Positions 59,185-64,000 of a stretch of DNA of 64,000 nt are shown here, piece after piece. The stretch is taken from the NCBI RefSeq assembly GCF_030332225.1, contig NZ_JAOWIF010000043.1:1-64000 (forward strand), given 5' to 3'. The stretch is from Citrobacter sp. Cu233 (GTDB lineage: Bacteria > Pseudomonadota > Gammaproteobacteria > Enterobacterales > Enterobacteriaceae). The notes below the pieces were generated by a model. The model was not told the DNA's origin and did no database searches. It worked only from the letters and a program-made list of their open reading frames with translations. A program made the position numbers and the translations under genes. Numbering within the stretch: position 1 is the first letter of the stretch; every line of letters begins with the position of its first letter.

Positions 59185-59643
59185 TTATTGGTTTGAAATG
59201 AGAAGTTTATATATCTTCTCCAGGTCGTCTATATTTCGTACGCGAATAAGCAATCGTCTCTGCTCTAATTGCATCACCAGCACACCATCTTCTGATAAAT
59301 TCATCTCTTTAATCCGGTCATATTCGATCCAGACATTGGCGAAGAAAAAACCTTTTTGTTTGAAAATAATTTTGGGTGTACGGATCCAGAACAGATACAA
59401 CCCCATTAACACCAGTGCACATAATAACCATGTGGTGAATTGTGCTCCGTGGCTGGTGATGTTGTTGTAGATCAGAATAACAATCAAGCCTATGAAGATA
59501 ACGCTGTCGACTCGACTGCGTGGAAGCAGGGCAACAGTAAGTAGAGTGGGGCCATTACGGCGGGGCATGATGAACTGATCGTAAATGGCATACGCCAGCA
59601 GCGATAAGATAAAAAGAACCAGCACCAGGTCCGTGATAGTCAT
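59185..59643 (-). CDS. yobD: Inner-membrane protein YobD (DUF986)
   Basis: 152 residues with three membrane helices in the first 100 residues ([50 protein letters not shown]) and a cytosolic C-terminal domain. Function unknown (DUF986). It is downstream of manXYZ but separated from it by that operon's terminator. Confidence 0.92.
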   Translation of the reverse strand: MTITDLVLVLFILSLLAYAIYDQFIMPRRNGPTLLTVALLPRSRVDSVIFIGLIVILIYNNITSHGAQFTTWLLCALVLMGLYLFWIRTPKIIFKQKGFFFANVWIEYDRIKEMNLSEDGVLVMQLEQRRLLIRVRNIDDLEKIYKLLISNQ

Positions 59644-59664
59644 GAATCCTCAACCCTCTAAATA

Positions 59665-59690
59665 GAAAAAACCGGGGGCAAGCCCCCGGT
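59665..59690 (-). terminator. Terminator of manXYZ
   Basis: ACCGGGGGC-AA-GCCCCCGGT (59671-59690), with an A-run at 59665-59670 that is the T-tract on the minus strand. It stands 15 bases after the manZ stop. Confidence 0.9.
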
Positions 59691-59704
59691 GATTTACAAC
59701 AGTC

Positions 59705-60556
59705 TTACAGGCCGAGCAGGCCGACAGCGTAGCCCGCAATACCGATGATGAAGAAACCAACGATGATCCACAGCGGGTTTACTTTCTTACGCAAAAGCCA
59801 CATACAGGCGAAGGTCAGCAGCAGAGGAACCAGTCCCGGCATCAGCTGGTCAAGGATTGTCTGCACGGTGGTCACGCGTGTCTGTCCATCCTGACCGGTG
59901 ATTGTGGAAACCACCAGTGGGATATTCACATGCGTCCACTTATTAACCAAGGCCCCCATAACAAACAGGCCGAGGATTGACGCCCCCTCAGTCAGTTTCT
60001 GCAGGAAGCCGCCGCCCATATCTTTAACGATATCGACGCCTTTACGGTAGCCGTATGCCACGCCGTAGTAACGGGTTGCCAGACGTACCAGGTTGAACAG
60101 GATAAAGAACAGCAGCGGACCCAGCAGGCTACCGCTCATTGCGATGCCCGCGCCGAGCGCGGCGAATACCGGACGCACTGTACCCCAGAAAATCGGGTCG
60201 CCCACGCCTGCCAGCGGCCCCATCAGACCAACTTTGATACCGTTGATAGCACCATCGTCAATCTCTGCGCCATTCGCACGCTGTTCTTCCATTGCCAGTG
60301 TAACGCCCAGAACCGGTGCCGCTACATAGGGATGGGTGTTAAAGAATTCCAGGTGACGCTTGATGGCTTGCTTACGAGCATCGTTGTTTTCCGGATACAA
60401 GCGGCGAATAGCCGGTACCATGGAGAAACAGAAGCCCAGCGCCTGCATACGTTCGAAGTTCCATGAACCCTGAAACAGGTTAGAACGAATGAACACGCCA
60501 CGAATGTCACTCGGAGTGAGTTTTTTCTCGGTGGTAGTTTTAGTCATATCAACCAT
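59705..60556 (-). CDS. manZ: Mannose PTS membrane subunit EIID
   Basis: 283 residues from ATG 60556 (MVDMTKTTTEKKLTPSDIRG), E. coli length; a GTG three codons earlier (60565) is an alternative. GLMGPLAGVGDPIFWGT near 113-130 is the EIID signature. With EIIC it forms the sugar channel and also the lambda DNA entry route and a class IIa bacteriocin target. It is 12 bases from manY. Confidence 0.95.
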   Translation of the reverse strand: MVDMTKTTTEKKLTPSDIRGVFIRSNLFQGSWNFERMQALGFCFSMVPAIRRLYPENNDARKQAIKRHLEFFNTHPYVAAPVLGVTLAMEEQRANGAEIDDGAINGIKVGLMGPLAGVGDPIFWGTVRPVFAALGAGIAMSGSLLGPLLFFILFNLVRLATRYYGVAYGYRKGVDIVKDMGGGFLQKLTEGASILGLFVMGALVNKWTHVNIPLVVSTITGQDGQTRVTTVQTILDQLMPGLVPLLLTFACMWLLRKKVNPLWIIVGFFIIGIAGYAVGLLGL

Positions 60557-60568
60557 TTCGCTCACCTG

Positions 60569-61369
60569 CTAGTCCAGTTCGTTATCAAGATCGTTGTTAC
60601 CCGCCGCCTGTACTGGCGCACCGGCTACGCGGTTATATTTCGGGCTCAGCTGAATGTAGAGGATGGCCATTACGGCACCAATCACACCCAGAGCAACCAG
60701 GTTGAAGTTAGTAAATGCTGCAGTGACGAAGCCAAGGTAGAAGAACGGCATCAGGTAGCCTGCGCGCATCATGTTGATGACCATCGCATAACCCACTACG
60801 ACGATCATGCCACCGGCAATATTCAGGCCGCCAGTAACGACTTCCGGAATTGCGTTCAGCATGCTCTGAACTTCACTGGTACCGACAGAAATCGCTACGA
60901 TTACCGCCGGGATAGCGATACGCATAGCCTGCAGGAACAGGGAGGAAACGTGCAGCCAGGAGAGCGCCGTCAGGTTGCCGTTTTCGGCCGCCTTATCCGC
61001 CGCGTGCTGGAATGCTACGGTGATGGTACGAACGATAATGGTCAGAACCTGGCCTGCAGCTGCCAGCGGGATGGCCAGCGCGATACCTGCACCGATACTC
61101 TGGTGACCCGCAATAACCAGAACGGTAGAGATAATGGAAGCCAGTGCGGCATCAGGTGCAACCGCAGCACCGATGTTCATCCAGCCCAGCGCGATCATTT
61201 CCAGGGTACCACCGATGATAATACCGGTTTTCATATCCCCGAGAACGGCACCAATCAGCGTACAGGCCACCAATGGACGGTGGAACTGAAATTCATCGAG
61301 TACCGACTCCATACCCGCGATACATGCGACGATGAACACCAGCACAATCTGAAGAGTGGTAATCTCCAT
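60569..61369 (-). CDS. manY: Mannose PTS permease EIIC
   Basis: 266 residues, E. coli length, with about eight to ten hydrophobic segments. The EIIC signature GGTLEMIALGWMNIGAAVAPDAA is near 52-75. It binds mannose, glucose or glucosamine for transport with phosphorylation by ManX. Middle gene of the operon. Confidence 0.96.
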   Translation of the reverse strand: MEITTLQIVLVFIVACIAGMESVLDEFQFHRPLVACTLIGAVLGDMKTGIIIGGTLEMIALGWMNIGAAVAPDAALASIISTVLVIAGHQSIGAGIALAIPLAAAGQVLTIIVRTITVAFQHAADKAAENGNLTALSWLHVSSLFLQAMRIAIPAVIVAISVGTSEVQSMLNAIPEVVTGGLNIAGGMIVVVGYAMVINMMRAGYLMPFFYLGFVTAAFTNFNLVALGVIGAVMAILYIQLSPKYNRVAGAPVQAAGNNDLDNELD

Positions 61370-61427
61370 TGTACTTCTCCTATTGCTATACAGACTTAAG
61401 TGTGAAAACTAAGTAAATGCCAGGTAG

Positions 61428-62390
61428 TTATTTCGCCTTGGCAATCAAATCCATCATTTTCAGTTTCTGATCGGTAGAAACCTTACGGGCTTCGAGCTCA
61501 ATACCGCGTTCGTTGAGTTTCTTGAAAGCTTCGATGTCTTTTTCATCCACCGAAATCGCGTTGTTTACCTGCGTTTTACCCTGGCGGAATGCCATGCCGC
61601 CAATGTTAACAGAGGTAATTTTTACGCCACCTTCGACGATGCGTTCTACATCGGTAGGGTTGGTGAACAGCAGCATTACACGCTCACCGGCGTATTTCGG
61701 GTTGTTATAGACGCGGATCATTTTCGCGACATCAACCACGTGTGCTGTAACACCTGGCGGTGCGACCTGAGTCAGCAACGTTTTACGCACGGTATCAGCA
61801 GCGACTTCATCGCTGACGACAATAATGCGCGTTACGTTTGTTTCTTTGGTCCAGCGGGTTGCCACCTGACCGTGGATTAAACGGTCATCGATACGCGCAA
61901 GGCCGATCTGCATATAGTCGTTCGGGCCCATCGGTTTCGCGGGTGCCGCTGCTTTAGGTGCTGCGACGGGGGCTGGAGCGGCTTTTTCAACAGGTTTTGC
62001 TTTCAGCGCTTTTACGCCTTCGCTTCCCGTTTCAACCGCCAGTGCAACTAATTCATCGAAGCTGGGGTTGTCGTCTCGCGCCATGAAGGTTTCTACCAGC
62101 ATGGGAATGTTCACGCCTGCGATAACTTCGTAATGCTCTTTATCGACGACAATGCGGCTCGCAGCGTTAAACGGGCTGCCTCCCCATGTGTCAACGAGAA
62201 ACAGCACGCCTTTACTGGTATCCAGTTTTGCCAACTGAGCGTTATACTTTTCAATCAGCGTTTCGGCATTTTCGCCTGGAACGAAATCTATCCAGCCGAC
62301 GTTTTCCTGCTCGCCTAACAACATCTCTGCTGTTTTAAGTAACTGCTCTGCAGCCCAACCATGTGTGCCTATTACAATAGCAATGGTCAC
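61428..62390 (-). CDS. manX: Mannose PTS EIIAB component
   Basis: 320 residues against 323 in E. coli. EIIA domain (about 1-130) with phospho-His10 in IGTHGWAAEQLL; an Ala/Pro-rich linker (about 138-155, shorter than in E. coli); EIIB domain (about 160-320) with the second phospho-His in ARIDDRLIHGQVATRW near 175. It passes phosphate from HPr to the sugar. In E. coli manXYZ mRNA is the target of SgrS sRNA and the promoter of Mlc and CRP. Confidence 0.96.
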   Translation of the reverse strand: MTIAIVIGTHGWAAEQLLKTAEMLLGEQENVGWIDFVPGENAETLIEKYNAQLAKLDTSKGVLFLVDTWGGSPFNAASRIVVDKEHYEVIAGVNIPMLVETFMARDDNPSFDELVALAVETGSEGVKALKAKPVEKAAPAPVAAPKAAAPAKPMGPNDYMQIGLARIDDRLIHGQVATRWTKETNVTRIIVVSDEVAADTVRKTLLTQVAPPGVTAHVVDVAKMIRVYNNPKYAGERVMLLFTNPTDVERIVEGGVKITSVNIGGMAFRQGKTQVNNAISVDEKDIEAFKKLNERGIELEARKVSTDQKLKMMDLIAKAK

Positions 62391-62851
62391 TTGCTACCTC
62401 CTTTATTATCGTTAACACATCAACGTGAAGATGCATTTTGAATCGCTCGTCCGCAATCGAATCGATTCAGATAAGGGTTACAAAGAAAAATCTATGATTT
62501 TCGTGAATTATTTTAGATATCGAAAAAAATATTTTATGTGATGAAGATCCGTAATTTAACTTCCGATCATAAGAAATTTCGAAGGGTGAAATATCTCCGA
62601 AACAACTTATTGCAAAGGAAGGTAAATCTTTGCTAAAAACCGGTTGTCTCTGTTATGTTGAGCATCTGTTTAATTACTCAGGAGTATAGGGCAGTAGCCC
62701 ACCATATGGATCGTCACCGACGTCATTTCACCTTTAGGCCGTATCAAGCCTGTCAGTTTGGCACTTTTTGCCACAAACTTTATCTGCATATTGCTTTAAC
62801 GCCTGAGATGTTCAGGGCGCAGTTTGATCATTCCTTAAGCAGGAGCTTGTC
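62391..62851. other. manX/yoaE divergent intergenic region
   Basis: 461 bases. AT-rich stretches near 62490-62560 probably contain the manX promoter and regulator sites, but no single operator stood out clearly enough to mark. The yoaE side is GC-richer from 62640 on and has no convincing ORF. A ribosome binding site AGGAG for yoaE is at 62841-62845. Confidence 0.5.
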
Positions 62852-64000
62852 ATGGAACTCTTAATGGACCCGCAGATTTGGGTGGGGTTGCTCACGCTTG
62901 TTGTTCTCGAAATTGTTCTGGGTATCGATAACCTGGTCTTCATTGCAATCCTTGCCGATAAGCTGCCACCGAAACAGCGAGATAAAGCGCGTCTCATTGG
63001 TTTGTCACTGGCGCTGATTATGCGTCTGGGCCTGCTGTCTGTTATTTCGTGGATGGTGACGCTAACAAAACCGCTGTTTACGGTCATGGACTACGCGTTT
63101 TCCGGGCGAGATCTGATTATGCTGCTGGGGGGGATCTTCCTCTTGTTCAAGGCTACGACAGAGCTGCATGAGCGGCTGGAAAACCGTGAACATGATACCG
63201 GGCAGTCAAAAGGCTATGCGAGCTTCTGGGTCGTGGTGACGCAGATTGTTATCCTGGATGCGGTGTTCTCACTGGATGCGGTCATTACTGCAGTCGGTAT
63301 GGTCAACCATCTGCCAGTGATGATGGCGGCGGTGGTGATTGCGATGGCGGTGATGCTGCTGGCCTCGAAGCCGCTGACGCGATTTGTGAACCAACATCCG
63401 ACGGTTGTGGTCCTGTGTCTGAGTTTCCTGCTGATGATCGGTTTGAGCCTGGTTGCCGAAGGGTTTGGCTTCCATATTCCGAAAGGTTATCTGTACGCAG
63501 CGATTGGCTTCTCAATTATTATCGAACTGTTTAACCAGATTGCCCGTCGTAACTTTATTCGCCACCAGTCGACTCTGCCGCTGCGTGCGCGTACTGCGGA
63601 TGCAATCTTGCGTCTGATGGGGGGTAAACGTCAGGCCAGCGTGCAGATGGAATCCGACAATCCGGTGCCAGTTCCGGTCCCGGAAGGCGCGTTTGTGGAA
63701 GAAGAACGCTATATGATCAACGGCGTTCTCTCACTGGCATCCCGTTCATTACGCGGCATCATGACACCTCGTGGTGAAATTAGTTGGGTCGACGCCGAGC
63801 TGAGCGTAGCGGAAATTCGCGAACAGTTGCTTTCTTCTCCACACAGCCTGTTCCCGGTGTGTCGTGGCGAGCTTGATGAAATTATCGGCATCGTGCGTGC
63901 TAAAGAGCTGCTGGTGGCGCTGGAAGAGGGTGTGGATGTCGCAGCGATTGCGTCTGCCTCGCCGGCAATTGTCGTCCCGGAAACGCTGGACCCGATTAAT
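62852..64000 (+). CDS. yoaE: TerC/CBS-domain membrane protein YoaE (cut by window end)
   Basis: The first 383 codons of about 518, starting [20 protein letters not shown] six bases after AGGAG. A TerC-type membrane domain with about seven helices (about 8-215; acidic residues in [11 protein letters not shown] and [11 protein letters not shown]) is followed by the first CBS domain (about 305 onward, [14 protein letters not shown]). The C-terminal CorC_HlyC domain lies outside the window. TerC relatives are implicated in metal (Mn) handling; YoaE itself is uncharacterised. Confidence 0.94.
   Translation, partial: MELLMDPQIWVGLLTLVVLEIVLGIDNLVFIAILADKLPPKQRDKARLIGLSLALIMRLGLLSVISWMVTLTKPLFTVMDYAFSGRDLIMLLGGIFLLFKATTELHERLENREHDTGQSKGYASFWVVVTQIVILDAVFSLDAVITAVGMVNHLPVMMAAVVIAMAVMLLASKPLTRFVNQHPTVVVLCLSFLLMIGLSLVAEGFGFHIPKGYLYAAIGFSIIIELFNQIARRNFIRHQSTLPLRARTADAILRLMGGKRQASVQMESDNPVPVPVPEGAFVEEERYMINGVLSLASRSLRGIMTPRGEISWVDAELSVAEIREQLLSSPHSLFPVCRGELDEIIGIVRAKELLVALEEGVDVAAIASASPAIVVPETLDPIN

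Overview
The window is a chromosomal segment of an enteric gammaproteobacterium (Enterobacteriaceae). Gene order and protein sequences follow the yecE to yoaE part of the E. coli/Salmonella backbone almost gene for gene. A second FtsI-like transpeptidase gene between cspC and rlmA, an arrangement known from Salmonella and absent from E. coli K-12, and the lack of yebB between ruvC and ruvA suggest Citrobacter or a close relative. The genus is inferred from recall of synteny and sequences; no search was run.

Layout. (1) 1-2.55 kb: right end of a prophage integrated in yecE. It carries the end of an unrecognised gene, a DinI-like remnant, a low-GC c-di-GMP phosphodiesterase gene and a truncated SRAP gene. 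yecE survives only as its first 32 codons. (2) 2.6-27.6 kb: core genes yecD, aspS-nudB-yebC-ruvC, ruvAB, znuCB/znuA-mepM, lpxM, pykA, hexR, zwf, edd-eda, purT, yebG, yebF, yebE, ptrB, exoX-yobB-holE. (3) 27.73-29.80 kb: a cassette bounded by two outward-facing, inverted copies of the left end of an IS3-family element. It carries a divergent pair, a ClbS/DfsB-like gene and an NAD(P)-binding saccharopine dehydrogenase-like gene, and has no transposase. (4) 29.87-31.73 kb: yobA-yebZ-yebY and the sigma-S-type sRNA gene sdsR. (5) 31.73-39.3 kb: foreign DNA inserted at the 3' end of sdsR: a broken integrase gene, phage fragments, a 1434-residue autotransporter with an extended signal peptide, a defective IS3-family element whose left end matches the cassette ends, and two small unrecognised ORFs. 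(6) 39.3-64 kb: core genes again: pphA (frameshifted), yebW, yebV, rsmF, letAB, msrC, proQ-prc, htpX, yebQ, kdgR, yobH, mgrB, yebO, yobF-cspC, a PBP3-like paralogue, rlmA, mntP, yobD, manXYZ and the start of yoaE.

Functional links. Zwf, Edd and Eda form the Entner-Doudoroff route, with HexR encoded next to zwf and a HexR-type box in front of zwf. RuvABC and YebG belong to the SOS response, and LexA-type boxes precede ruvA and yebG. ZnuABC and mntP are metal homeostasis genes with Zur, MntR, Fur-like and riboswitch signals. LpxM, MepM, LetAB, Prc, HtpX and the extra PBP act on the envelope. The two accessory regions, the sdsR insertion and the IS-bounded cassette, lie 2 kb apart and share IS end sequence, so this looks like one hot spot of gene gain. 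No tRNA, rRNA or CRISPR array was seen.
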